From Marinomonas primoryensis (GTDB lineage: Bacteria; Pseudomonadota; Gammaproteobacteria; Pseudomonadales; Marinomonadaceae), in the NCBI RefSeq assembly GCF_013372285.1, contig NZ_CP054301.1:3438001-3502000 (forward strand): a stretch of 64,000 bases of DNA, read 5' to 3'. Shown one piece after another: positions 18,747 through 26,240 of the stretch (the first letter of the stretch is position 1; each line of letters starts with the position of its first letter). A model generated the notes under the pieces. It worked only from the letters and a program-made list of their open reading frames with translations, did not search any database and was not told where the DNA came from. The translations under genes and the position numbers were made by a program.

Positions 18747-19694
18747 CTATTTCTTAACCTTTGATAACAACGGGTGAGGATTGATTGGGTTTTCGATTAT
18801 TGCAGATTTCCGCATCACATCTACCGTCTCTATCGCCGCGCGGTTGTCTTCTACGCCATAACCTTGGCCTGCTAAAATACGCTGATAACTTTGCGTATGC
18901 AGATCAGTGAAACCGCCTGAAAACTCAAGCTCTTCACCTTCAATATCGATACTACGATAAGTGGACTTTTCACCATGAACGGCATTATCAGGCAAATGAT
19001 TCGCATCAATCGATAGAAACCAACGAACATTAGCGCGTTCATACTGCAAAAAGCCAGACGACGTTTTTTCATCACGGTAATGCACTTCATTATGCTTAAT
19101 ATCACCAAAAATAAAGTGCAGCATATCGTAAAAATGCACACCAATATTCGTGGCAACCCCACCCGACTTTTCATCAAACCCTTTCCATGACTTCAAGTAC
19201 CATTTACCACGTGAGGTTAAGTAAGTTAAATCTACCTCAAACACTTTATCCGCTGATGCCGCTTGCACTTTTTCACGCAATGCAATAATCGATGGGTGCA
19301 AGCGCAACTGAAGAATAGAGTTCACTTTTGCGCCATATTCTTCTTGATAGCGATTTAACGTATCCAGGTCCGCAGTATTCAACACTAACGGCTTTTCACA
19401 AATCACATCAATACCATTCTGCAAAGCAAACTTCATATGCGGTAGATGCAAGTAATTAGGTGATGCTACTGCTATGTAATCTAATTTTTCACCACTTAAT
19501 TTCAGGTCATCAACAAAAGCAGAAAATGCTTCAAATTCAGTAAAAAATTCTGCATCAGGAAAATGGCTATCCATGATACCGACAGAGTCATTAACATCCA
19601 TAGCAACTATGAGGTCATTACCTGTTTCTTTAATCGCTTTAAGGTGTCGTGGTGCGATATAACCAGCCGCACCAATAAGAGCAAATCGTTTCAT
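18747..19694 (-). CDS. wbpB: UDP-2-acetamido-2-deoxy-glucuronate 3-dehydrogenase (WbpB/WlbA)
   Basis: 315 residues, Gfo/Idh/MocA family. The N-terminal NAD motif [13 protein letters not shown] is diagnostic of WlbA/WbpB. CEKPLVL (near 90) and the [13 protein letters not shown] region complete the family pattern. It oxidises C3 of the uronic acid, coupled to 2-oxoglutarate recycling in the known enzymes. The start at 19694 is chosen because GGTGGA lies six bases upstream; the alternative ATG at 19700 would touch that site directly. Confidence 0.93.
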   Translation of the reverse strand: MKRFALIGAAGYIAPRHLKAIKETGNDLIVAMDVNDSVGIMDSHFPDAEFFTEFEAFSAFVDDLKLSGEKLDYIAVASPNYLHLPHMKFALQNGIDVICEKPLVLNTADLDTLNRYQEEYGAKVNSILQLRLHPSIIALREKVQAASADKVFEVDLTYLTSRGKWYLKSWKGFDEKSGGVATNIGVHFYDMLHFIFGDIKHNEVHYRDEKTSSGFLQYERANVRWFLSIDANHLPDNAVHGEKSTYRSIDIEGEELEFSGGFTDLHTQSYQRILAGQGYGVEDNRAAIETVDVMRKSAIIENPINPHPLLSKVKK

Positions 19695-19746
19695 TTTCAT
19701 TCCACCAAACAAATCATTATAAATCACTAAAAGTTACAAATATGAG

Positions 19747-21009
19747 CTACAAACGTAAGTCAGACTGACCATAAGGCAAAACATATTTCACATCATAAAG
19801 AACATGTTTTTCTTTGCCAAAACCACGAATTTTTTCTTCACCCCAGTTCTTATAATCTGAATGATCAACAGCTAGAACAATAGCATCGTAGTAGCCGTTC
19901 TTAAGTTCATCTATCAGCTCAATACCATACTCATGCTTAACTTCTTCAGGGTTCGCCCAATGATCATAAACATCAACATTCATATTGAAACTTTGTAACT
20001 CTTTAACCATATCGACAATTTTTGTATTACGTACATCTGGACAATCCCCTTTAAAGGTAAAACCCAGTACTAATACTTTTGCTTCATCTACGTGTATTTT
20101 TTGCTTAGATACAGCCTTCACGAGCTGAGTTGCCGTGTATTGCCCCATGCCATCGTTAATGCGTCGACCGGCTAAAATCACCTCTGGTTGATAACCGACT
20201 TCTTTAGCTTTATGAGTCAAATAATAAGGATCAACGCTAATACAATGGCCGCCAACTAGACCGGGTTTGAAAGGAAGAAAGTTCCATTTAGTTCCAGCGG
20301 CATCAAGCACTTCTTGTGTATCTATTTTCAGAATATTAAAGATCTTAGCGAACTCATTAATAATTGCGATATTCAAATCACGCTGCGTATTTTCTATAAC
20401 CTTCGCCGCTTCTGCAACCTTGATAGAACTTGCAGAGTGAGTTCCGGCAATAATAATTGATTTATATAGGTCATCAACAAATTTGGCAATCTCAGGCGTA
20501 GAGCCAGAAGTGATTTTTTTTATTTTTGTTAAAGTATTAATTTTATCCCCTGGATTAATACGCTCTGGGCTGTAGCCAGCAAAAAAATCAACGTTAAACT
20601 TTAGACCTGATGCTTTTTCAATAATAGGAATGCAGACTTCTTCAGTTGCCCCTGGGTAAACCGTTGACTCATAGATCACAATATCATTTGGTTTGATAAT
20701 AGCCGCCAACATAGAGGAAGCTTTACGAAGCGGTGTTAAATCAGGAGCATTACTTTCATCGATAGGTGTCGGAACCGTTACGATATAAATATTACAATCT
20801 TTTATATCTTCAATGTTCGACGAAAACTTTAGTAACGATGACTTTTCAAGCTCTTCAGAAGTGACCTCTAAGGTCGAATCTTTACCTAATAAAAGCTCAC
20901 TCACACGCGACTGATTAATATCAAAGCCAACCACCTGTTGTTTCCGACCAAACTCTACTGCGAGAGGCAACCCCACATAACCCAAACCAATCACTGCAAT
21001 TTTTTTCAT
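19747..21009 (-). CDS. UDP-N-acetylhexosamine 6-dehydrogenase (TviB/WbpO type, WbpA role)
   Basis: 420 residues, with NAD-binding GLGYVGLPLA (8-17), catalytic Cys256 in GGHCISVDPYYL, and the C-terminal VLYDVKYVLP typical of TviB/WbpO proteins. It oxidises C6 of UDP-GlcNAc or UDP-GalNAc to the uronic acid using 2 NAD+. Sequence style is TviB/WbpO, but wbpB, wbpD and wbpE follow, so the physiological role is probably the WbpA step on UDP-GlcNAc. It is the first enzyme gene after the regulator, 14 bases from it. Confidence 0.92.
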   Translation of the reverse strand: MKKIAVIGLGYVGLPLAVEFGRKQQVVGFDINQSRVSELLLGKDSTLEVTSEELEKSSLLKFSSNIEDIKDCNIYIVTVPTPIDESNAPDLTPLRKASSMLAAIIKPNDIVIYESTVYPGATEEVCIPIIEKASGLKFNVDFFAGYSPERINPGDKINTLTKIKKITSGSTPEIAKFVDDLYKSIIIAGTHSASSIKVAEAAKVIENTQRDLNIAIINEFAKIFNILKIDTQEVLDAAGTKWNFLPFKPGLVGGHCISVDPYYLTHKAKEVGYQPEVILAGRRINDGMGQYTATQLVKAVSKQKIHVDEAKVLVLGFTFKGDCPDVRNTKIVDMVKELQSFNMNVDVYDHWANPEEVKHEYGIELIDELKNGYYDAIVLAVDHSDYKNWGEEKIRGFGKEKHVLYDVKYVLPYGQSDLRL

Positions 21010-21023
21010 TGTCCACCCAATAA

Positions 21024-21371
21024 TTAAACTAAATTCTGTTTTTGCTGCTTGTTATTTTTTATTTCCACTCTAAGAGACTTAATCTCTTTTTCAAGCGCTT
21101 CGTGCTCGTTCAATTTTCTTTGAAGAAAGCTCTGAGTAATAGACACTTTTTCTTCAATCCCTCTTGGAGTAAGCAAATATAAGTAGCCAACTTTATTGGT
21201 GCTGCTTTTAAAGTTTTCAGCTTTCACCAAACCTTTTTCTATTAGCGCCTTTAGACAGAAATTGGCTTTTCCTAGACTAATATCTAGACGCTTCGCCAAC
21301 TCTCGCTGACTAATGTCTGGGTCTTGCTGTAATTCTTTTAAAATTTTGTAACGATATTCATCAGTTAGCAT
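21024..21371 (-). CDS. MarR-type EPS-associated winged-helix transcriptional regulator
   Basis: 115 residues: an N-terminal winged helix (QRELAKRLDISLGKANFCLKAL is the recognition region, about 21-42) followed by a C-terminal coiled coil. This size and layout match the MarR-related regulators that commonly head exopolysaccharide operons. It is the first gene of the long leftward cluster, so it probably controls the cluster or an attenuation step. The ATG at 21371 follows a plausible GGGTGC site. Confidence 0.88.
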   Translation of the reverse strand: MLTDEYRYKILKELQQDPDISQRELAKRLDISLGKANFCLKALIEKGLVKAENFKSSTNKVGYLYLLTPRGIEEKVSITQSFLQRKLNEHEALEKEIKSLRVEIKNNKQQKQNLV

Positions 21372-21635
21372 TAAAGCACCCTACACTTGATGCGTAGTAA
21401 TGAGAAAAAAGAAATACATATGTGTTTCCATACTCCGATTTCAGTCGTTAGTGAGTACAGTTCATCTGGTGAACAATCATAATTTAAAGCATACAACTAT
21501 GCAATTAATGTGGTTTAAATATACCCTTAAAGTGAGTGTTTTTTAATCATGTGGGATGCATTAAGTCTTTAGCTTGGCCTAAAGAGTTTTGTGGTTTAAT
21601 CTTGATTCTTCTTTAAAAAATACATAAGGATTTGT
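21372..21635. promoter_or_regulatory. divergent control region of the polysaccharide operon and the beta-CASP gene
   Basis: 264 bases between divergently read genes, so both promoters should be here. A short palindrome, GCATA-CAAC-TATGC, at 21489-21502 is a candidate operator for the adjacent MarR-type regulator. No RfaH ops element was seen. Promoter hexamers could not be assigned with confidence. Confidence 0.35.
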
Positions 21636-23096
21636 ATGTTACCAATAAAACATCACGGCGCTGTCCAAGGCGTTACCGGTTCTTGCCATGAACTTTTCAT
21701 CGATGCTCATCAGTCTGTGCTGATAGATTGCGGTTTATTCCAAGGTGCTGAGACATCAGGCTCTGGAGCGGTTTCCAATCGATTAGAAATCGAATTTGAC
21801 TTGTCTGCTGTTCAAGCTTTGGTTATTACCCATGTTCATATCGATCACGTTGGGCGTTTACCTTATTTATTAGCCGCAGGATTTAAAGGGCCGATTTATT
21901 GCTCCAAGCCAAGCGCGGAATTGCTTCCTCTGGTTATCGAAGATGCACTAAAGGTAGGTGTTACTCGCAATGCCAGTATTATTAACGCTTGCTTGCATAG
22001 ATTGGCAGGACAATTAGTACCTCTGGAGTATTTGCAATGGATAGATATTCCACTTTCTGATGACGTAAAGAACAGCGAATCCAAAGTTCAAGTACGCTTA
22101 TCACGTGCAGGGCATATTTTAGGCTCGGCCTATGTGACGCTACGGGTGGTAAATGCTGATATTTGTCGGCCTAAAGGCGCGACCCACAAAAAATATCATG
22201 ATGTAGTGTTTTCTGGCGATTTAGGCGCACCTCATTCGCCTTTATTACCCGCACCGAAATCGCCTTATCGGGCGGATCAATTAGTCATCGAAAGCACTTA
22301 TGGCGATAGGAATCATGAAAACCGATCTACTCGACGCAAAAACCTCCAGCACAGCCTAGAACATGCGTTGAGTAATTCCGGCACAGTATTAATTCCTGCC
22401 TTTAGTATTGGCCGTACCCAGGAATTATTGTATGAACTGGAACACATTATTCATCAGAATAAGCAAAAGCCCGTCAGCAAGACACGCTCTGGTACTTCGT
22501 TAAACTGGGAAGACATAGACATCATTATTGATTCACCATTGGCAAGTCGCTTCACTAAGGTGTATCAGTCCTTAGCGGACTATTGGGATGCCGAGGCAAA
22601 ACGGCGCGTGAGTGCGGGACGACATCCATTGGATTTCGAGCAAGTTACTACCATCGACGATCATGCCACTCACCTTCAGACAGTGTCGTATTTACAACGA
22701 CAAACACGACCCGCCATTGTCATTGCGGCTTCTGGTATGTGTGCAGGCGGACGTATTGTAAATTACTTAAAGGCTTTGTTGGGTGATGAACGTAACGACG
22801 TATTGTTTGTTGGCTACCAAGCTTCCGGAACACCAGGGCGGGATATTTTGCGGTTTCATGATAAGCCCAATGGCTATGTTATGTTCGATGGCGAGCGTTA
22901 TCCTATTAAAGCCAAGGTAAAGCAAATAAGCGGCTATTCTGCTCATGCAGGACAGCGGGATTTGTTGAATTTTATTAAACGTATGCGCGTGAAACCAGGG
23001 AAAATACATTTGGTACATGGTGATGATGGCGCAAAGCAAACATTGAAAAGGTTGATTGAATTGGCGCACCCGGAATGTGAGGTGGTGATTCCGTAG
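21636..23096 (+). CDS. beta-CASP metallo-beta-lactamase-fold RNA hydrolase
   Basis: 486 residues. The metal-binding motif HVHIDH lies at 66-71, preceded by IDCGLFQG. The beta-CASP part has PAFSIGRTQELL and IIIDSPLA, then AASGMCAGGRIVNYL and the C-terminal GYSAHAGQRDLL and HGDD motifs seen in YSH1/CPSF73-like bacterial enzymes. It probably acts as an endo/exoribonuclease in RNA processing. It is a single gene, divergent from the EPS regulator, and ends just before the first REP cluster. Confidence 0.92.
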   Translation: MLPIKHHGAVQGVTGSCHELFIDAHQSVLIDCGLFQGAETSGSGAVSNRLEIEFDLSAVQALVITHVHIDHVGRLPYLLAAGFKGPIYCSKPSAELLPLVIEDALKVGVTRNASIINACLHRLAGQLVPLEYLQWIDIPLSDDVKNSESKVQVRLSRAGHILGSAYVTLRVVNADICRPKGATHKKYHDVVFSGDLGAPHSPLLPAPKSPYRADQLVIESTYGDRNHENRSTRRKNLQHSLEHALSNSGTVLIPAFSIGRTQELLYELEHIIHQNKQKPVSKTRSGTSLNWEDIDIIIDSPLASRFTKVYQSLADYWDAEAKRRVSAGRHPLDFEQVTTIDDHATHLQTVSYLQRQTRPAIVIAASGMCAGGRIVNYLKALLGDERNDVLFVGYQASGTPGRDILRFHDKPNGYVMFDGERYPIKAKVKQISGYSAHAGQRDLLNFIKRMRVKPGKIHLVHGDDGAKQTLKRLIELAHPECEVVIP

Positions 23097-23118
23097 TTTG
23101 AATAAATTGACGGCCATT

Positions 23119-23125
23119 GCCGGAT
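23119..23125 (+). repeat. half REP (GCCGGAT arm)
   Basis: A single GCCGGAT arm followed by TACG without the closing ATCCGGC arm. It belongs to a segment (about 23115-23210) that recurs after the RAYT gene. Confidence 0.6.
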
Positions 23126-23154
23126 TACGTTTCATCTTTTGCCTCAACCTCATT

Positions 23155-23188
23155 GCCGGATTACGCCTCGTTCCTCGTCTCATCCGGC
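23155..23188 (+). repeat. REP palindrome, GCCGGAT type
   Basis: GCCGGAT (23155-23161) and ATCCGGC (23182-23188) enclose a 20-base loop with CCTCGTTCCTCG. CTACGAGTGATT follows. It is the first complete REP upstream of the RAYT gene. Confidence 0.85.
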
Positions 23189-23243
23189 CTACGAGTGATT
23201 TGTGTTCGTTGTGTTGAATTGATATATATGACAGTTTTTGTAG

Positions 23244-23275
23244 GCCGAATGAAGGAGGCACGACTGTGATCCGGC
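23244..23275 (-). repeat. REP palindrome, GCCGGAT type, inverted copy
   Basis: Arms GCCGAAT (one mismatch) and ATCCGGC in opposite orientation to the copy at 23155, forming a REP doublet (REPIN-like) about 45 bases before the RAYT start codon. Confidence 0.8.
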
Positions 23276-23320
23276 GTTGACGTAGAATTATATCAATTTA
23301 TTGATTATAGGAGGATATGG

Positions 23321-23800
23321 ATGTCCGATTATATTAGAAGTAAGCGTTTTGGCGGTACATTTTTCTTTACCGTAACACTGAAGGATCGACAATCCTCTTT
23401 GCTGGTTGATCATGTTGACCTTTTGCGTGAGAGTGTCCGTTATGTAAAGTCTCGTCGACCGTTTGTTATTGTGGCTTGGGTTATCCTACCAGATCATATC
23501 CATGCTGTTTGGCGGCTGCCGGAAGGCGATAATGATTTTTCCCGACGATGGCAATTGATCAAGATGCTGTTTACCAAAAAGTTAAAAGAGAGAACACATC
23601 GTAAAACGAGTGTTTGGCAGGACCGCTTTTGGGAACATGAGATCCGAAACTATGAAGATTTGAGAGCCCATATTAATTATTGTTATTTAAACCCCGTTAA
23701 ACATGGTTATGTGTTATCAACTGCTGATTGGCCATATTCAAGTTTTCATCGTGACGCGGCATTGGGGTTGTTTGATATTCATTGGAATGGTTTGTTGTAG
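23321..23800 (+). CDS. REP-associated tyrosine transposase (RAYT), copy 1
   Basis: 159 residues of the Y1/HUH RAYT (TnpA_REP) family. The HUH metal motif is PDHIHAVW (H59, H61) and the catalytic tyrosine is in YCYLNPVKHG (Y122 or its neighbour). These enzymes nick and join single-stranded REP DNA and are usually domesticated single-copy genes. A strong AGGAGG precedes the ATG. REP doublets of one type lie on both sides, and a roughly 90-base segment is directly repeated before (about 23120-23210) and after (about 23833-23925) the gene. A close homologue lies at 30639-31127. Confidence 0.95.
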   Translation: MSDYIRSKRFGGTFFFTVTLKDRQSSLLVDHVDLLRESVRYVKSRRPFVIVAWVILPDHIHAVWRLPEGDNDFSRRWQLIKMLFTKKLKERTHRKTSVWQDRFWEHEIRNYEDLRAHINYCYLNPVKHGYVLSTADWPYSSFHRDAALGLFDIHWNGLL

Positions 23801-23866
23801 TTAATGAAAAAACACCACCAATGGTCAGAGTCGAATTACGTTTCATTTTTTGCCTCAACTTCCATT

Positions 23867-23900
23867 GCCGGATTACGCCTCGTTCCTCGTCTCATCCGGC
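23867..23900 (+). repeat. REP palindrome, GCCGGAT type
   Basis: Perfect seven-base arms GCCGGAT/ATCCGGC with the same loop as the copy at 23155, located 66 bases after the RAYT stop codon and embedded in the direct repeat that flanks the gene. Confidence 0.85.
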
Positions 23901-23951
23901 CTACGAGTGATTGGTGTTCGTGGTTTTAAGTTGGTATGACGGTTTTTGTAG

Positions 23952-23983
23952 GCCGGATGAGGGAGGCACGACCATGATCCGGC
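23952..23983 (-). repeat. REP palindrome, GCCGGAT type, inverted copy
   Basis: GTAGGCCGGAT and ATCCGGCGTT arms in inverted orientation, pairing with the copy at 23867 as a doublet. Confidence 0.85.
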
Positions 23984-24031
23984 GTTAGGTTTTGGATGTG
24001 TTTTGAGCGGTATCAGTAGCATCATTTCCGT

Positions 24032-24065
24032 GCCGGATTACGCCTCGTTCCTCGTCTTATCCGGC
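24032..24065 (+). repeat. REP palindrome, GCCGGAT type
   Basis: GCCGGAT/ATCCGGC arms with a CCTCGTTCCTCG loop. Its tail (24059-24083) is nearly repeated at 24266-24290, next to the glmS stop codon. Confidence 0.85.
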
Positions 24066-24082
24066 CTACGGGATGTGGGTTC

Positions 24083-24265
24083 TGTGGGTGTTCAATAGTT
24101 AAGTATATTAAAACAAAGTTAAGTATCCGAATACAAAGTGCCGCAAAAACAATGTTGTGGTGTCATTGCAAGAGCTGGTGTGAACCTGGTCTTATTGAGT
24201 CACAATTATCTTTTATAGTTCTGTTTTATGGTTTTTTTAGGATACTTAACTATTGAATAACCACA
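24083..24265. mobile_element. 183-bp noncoding element with Tn7-like inverted ends at the glmS attTn7 position
   Basis: The left end reads TGTGGGTGTTCAATAGTTAA and continues GTAT; the right end, read from the other strand, is TGTGGTTATTCAATAGTTAA and continues GTAT. The inner 16 bases (24091-24106 and 24242-24257) are a perfect inverted repeat. The motif AGTTAAGTAT recurs at 24117-24126, like the multiple transposase sites inside Tn7 ends. Both ends begin TGTGG as Tn7 ends do, and the glmS-proximal end lies exactly 25 bases beyond the glmS stop codon, where Tn7 inserts. No protein is encoded, so it would be a miniature or decayed element. No 5-base target duplication is visible. Confidence 0.6.
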
Positions 24266-24272
24266 ATCCGGC
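24266..24272 (+). repeat. half REP next to glmS
   Basis: ATCCGGC followed by CTAC without its partner arm. The 25-base stretch 24266-24290 matches 24059-24083 at 22 positions. Confidence 0.6.
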
Positions 24273-24290
24273 CTACTGGATATGGGCTCT

Positions 24291-26117
24291 TTATTCGACC
24301 GTAACACTTTTTGCCAAATTGCGTGGTTGGTCTACGTCTGTACCTTTCACTACCGCAACATGGTATGACAAAAGCTGCAAAGGAATAGTATGAACGATAG
24401 GTTCTAGAATACTGTCCACTTTTGGCACTTCTGTAAAAATGATGTTTTCTTCGTTGTGCAAATCAGTATCTTTGTCGGCAAAAACATAGAGCTCGCCACC
24501 ACGAGCCGCCACTTCCTGTAAGTTAGATTTGAGTTTGTCTAACATGTCGTTGTGCGGCACTAGTGCGATGATCGGCATATCTTCATCCACCAAGGCTAGC
24601 GGCCCATGTTTCAACTCACCGGCTGGGTACGCTTCTGCGTGAATATACGAAATTTCTTTCAGTTTCAAAGAGCCTTCTAGGGCGATTGGGAACATAGTGC
24701 CGCGCCCCAAAAATAGAGCATTGGTCTTATTAGCAAAGCGGTCAGCCACTTTCTTAATATGCGCATCTTGTAACAACGCATCGTTCACATGAGCTGGTAA
24801 AGAACGCATGGCTTGAACTAGCTCTTTTTCCTTCTCTGCTGACAAGCCATTTTCCACCGCAATGGCGACACTGGTGATCAGTAGCGCAGTAAGTTGAGTA
24901 GTAAAGGCTTTGGTTGATGCTACGCCAATTTCTGTTCCTGCATTCGTCAGTAAAGTGAGTGCTGATTCACGGACCAGCGTACTGGATGGTACGTTACAAA
25001 TGGCCAAGGTTGTCAGATAGCCCAATTCTTTTGCCATACGCAACGCGGCTAACGTATCGGCGGTTTCACCTGATTGCGATAAGGTTAAAAACAAGGTTTT
25101 CTTCGGTACGGCCACTTTTCGATAACGGTATTCGCTGGCCACTTCCACACTGCACGGTAGGCCCGCTAAATCTTCAATCCAATATTTTGCCACCATGCCA
25201 GCATGGTAGCTGGTACCACAAGCAACGATGTGGACGTTTTCTACTTCTTTTAAGAAGCCTGAATCCGCACCGAAACAACTGGTTAATACTTTCGTTTCGC
25301 TAATGCGACCTTCCAAACAAGCGCTAATCACTTTAGGCTGTTCATAGATCTCTTTCATCATATAGTGGCGAAATTCACCTTTATCCGTGGCATCGACATT
25401 GTGATTGAACACACTGATTGGACGATCTTGCGGCTCGCCTTTCGCGTCATAGATAGTCACTTGATCACGGGTTAGTTCAACCACATCCCCTTCTTCTAAG
25501 AAGATAAATTGGTCGGTCACGTGTAATAGCGCAAGCTGATCTGACGCCACGAAGTTCTCTTCAATCCCCACACCCACAACCAGTGGGCTGCCTTTACGCG
25601 CCGCAATAAAACGATCATTATCGTCTTTTTGTACGACGCCAATAGCAAACGCACCATGCAATTTCGTTAAAGTCGCTTGTACTGCTTTAAGCAAGTCGGG
25701 CTGCGTTTTTAATGCATCGTGAATCAGGTGAACAATCACTTCGGTGTCGGTTTCGGATTTAAACTCATAACCTTTGGCTTTCAATTCACGGCGTAACGGC
25801 TCATGATTTTCAATAATACCGTTATGCACCAAGGCGAGATCCTCACCCGAAAAATGCGGATGGGCATTGGCTTCGGTCGGCTTACCATGTGTGGCCCAAC
25901 GTGTGTGAGCAATTCCCATTTTCCCGTCCAACGGCTGAGCGTCAAACTTGTCTTTTAGCGCTTGTACCTTGCCTACTGCTCGATGCGAAAACACACCATC
26001 TTCGTTATTAATTGCAATACCAGAAGAGTCATAGCCACGGTATTCAAGGCGGCTAAGCCCTTCAATTAAAATTTTTGATACGTTACGACGCGCAATGGCG
26101 CCAACTATTCCGCACAT
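24291..26117 (-). CDS. glmS: glutamine-fructose-6-phosphate aminotransferase (isomerising)
   Basis: 608 residues. The N-terminal glutaminase begins MCGIVGA with Cys2 as nucleophile. The HTRWATHG and HNGIIENHE motifs follow, then two SIS domains (HIVACGTSYHAG, TLSQSGETADTL, GRGTMFPIALEGSLKLKEISY) and the C-terminal LAKSVTVE. It makes glucosamine-6-phosphate, the entry to UDP-GlcNAc used by cell wall and by the polysaccharide locus here. It lies downstream of glmU on the same strand, about 120 bases away. Its 3' end is the expected attTn7 target. Confidence 0.98.
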   Translation of the reverse strand: MCGIVGAIARRNVSKILIEGLSRLEYRGYDSSGIAINNEDGVFSHRAVGKVQALKDKFDAQPLDGKMGIAHTRWATHGKPTEANAHPHFSGEDLALVHNGIIENHEPLRRELKAKGYEFKSETDTEVIVHLIHDALKTQPDLLKAVQATLTKLHGAFAIGVVQKDDNDRFIAARKGSPLVVGVGIEENFVASDQLALLHVTDQFIFLEEGDVVELTRDQVTIYDAKGEPQDRPISVFNHNVDATDKGEFRHYMMKEIYEQPKVISACLEGRISETKVLTSCFGADSGFLKEVENVHIVACGTSYHAGMVAKYWIEDLAGLPCSVEVASEYRYRKVAVPKKTLFLTLSQSGETADTLAALRMAKELGYLTTLAICNVPSSTLVRESALTLLTNAGTEIGVASTKAFTTQLTALLITSVAIAVENGLSAEKEKELVQAMRSLPAHVNDALLQDAHIKKVADRFANKTNALFLGRGTMFPIALEGSLKLKEISYIHAEAYPAGELKHGPLALVDEDMPIIALVPHNDMLDKLKSNLQEVAARGGELYVFADKDTDLHNEENIIFTEVPKVDSILEPIVHTIPLQLLSYHVAVVKGTDVDQPRNLAKSVTVE

Positions 26118-26240
26118 GGGAGAATCCTTCTTGCGTTGGTACTAAATCTTCGTTCAGTACCATTATAAATATGATGAAGTTAAAGGCGGCTTCCGCTCTC
26201 ACCTTTAACCCTGTTTAAAACATACGTTAGAGATAAAAAA

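Noticed and set aside
21372..21635. RfaH ops / JUMPstart element upstream of the polysaccharide operon
   Set aside because: No GGCGGTAGC-like sequence was found on either strand of the region.
22767..23261. 164-codon frame antisense to the beta-CASP gene end and REPs
   Set aside because: It crosses REP palindromes and has no family resemblance or ribosome site.
23100..24290. CRISPR-like array of repeated motifs
   Set aside because: The repeats are palindromic REPs at irregular spacing and in alternating orientation around a RAYT gene, with no regular spacers and no cas genes.
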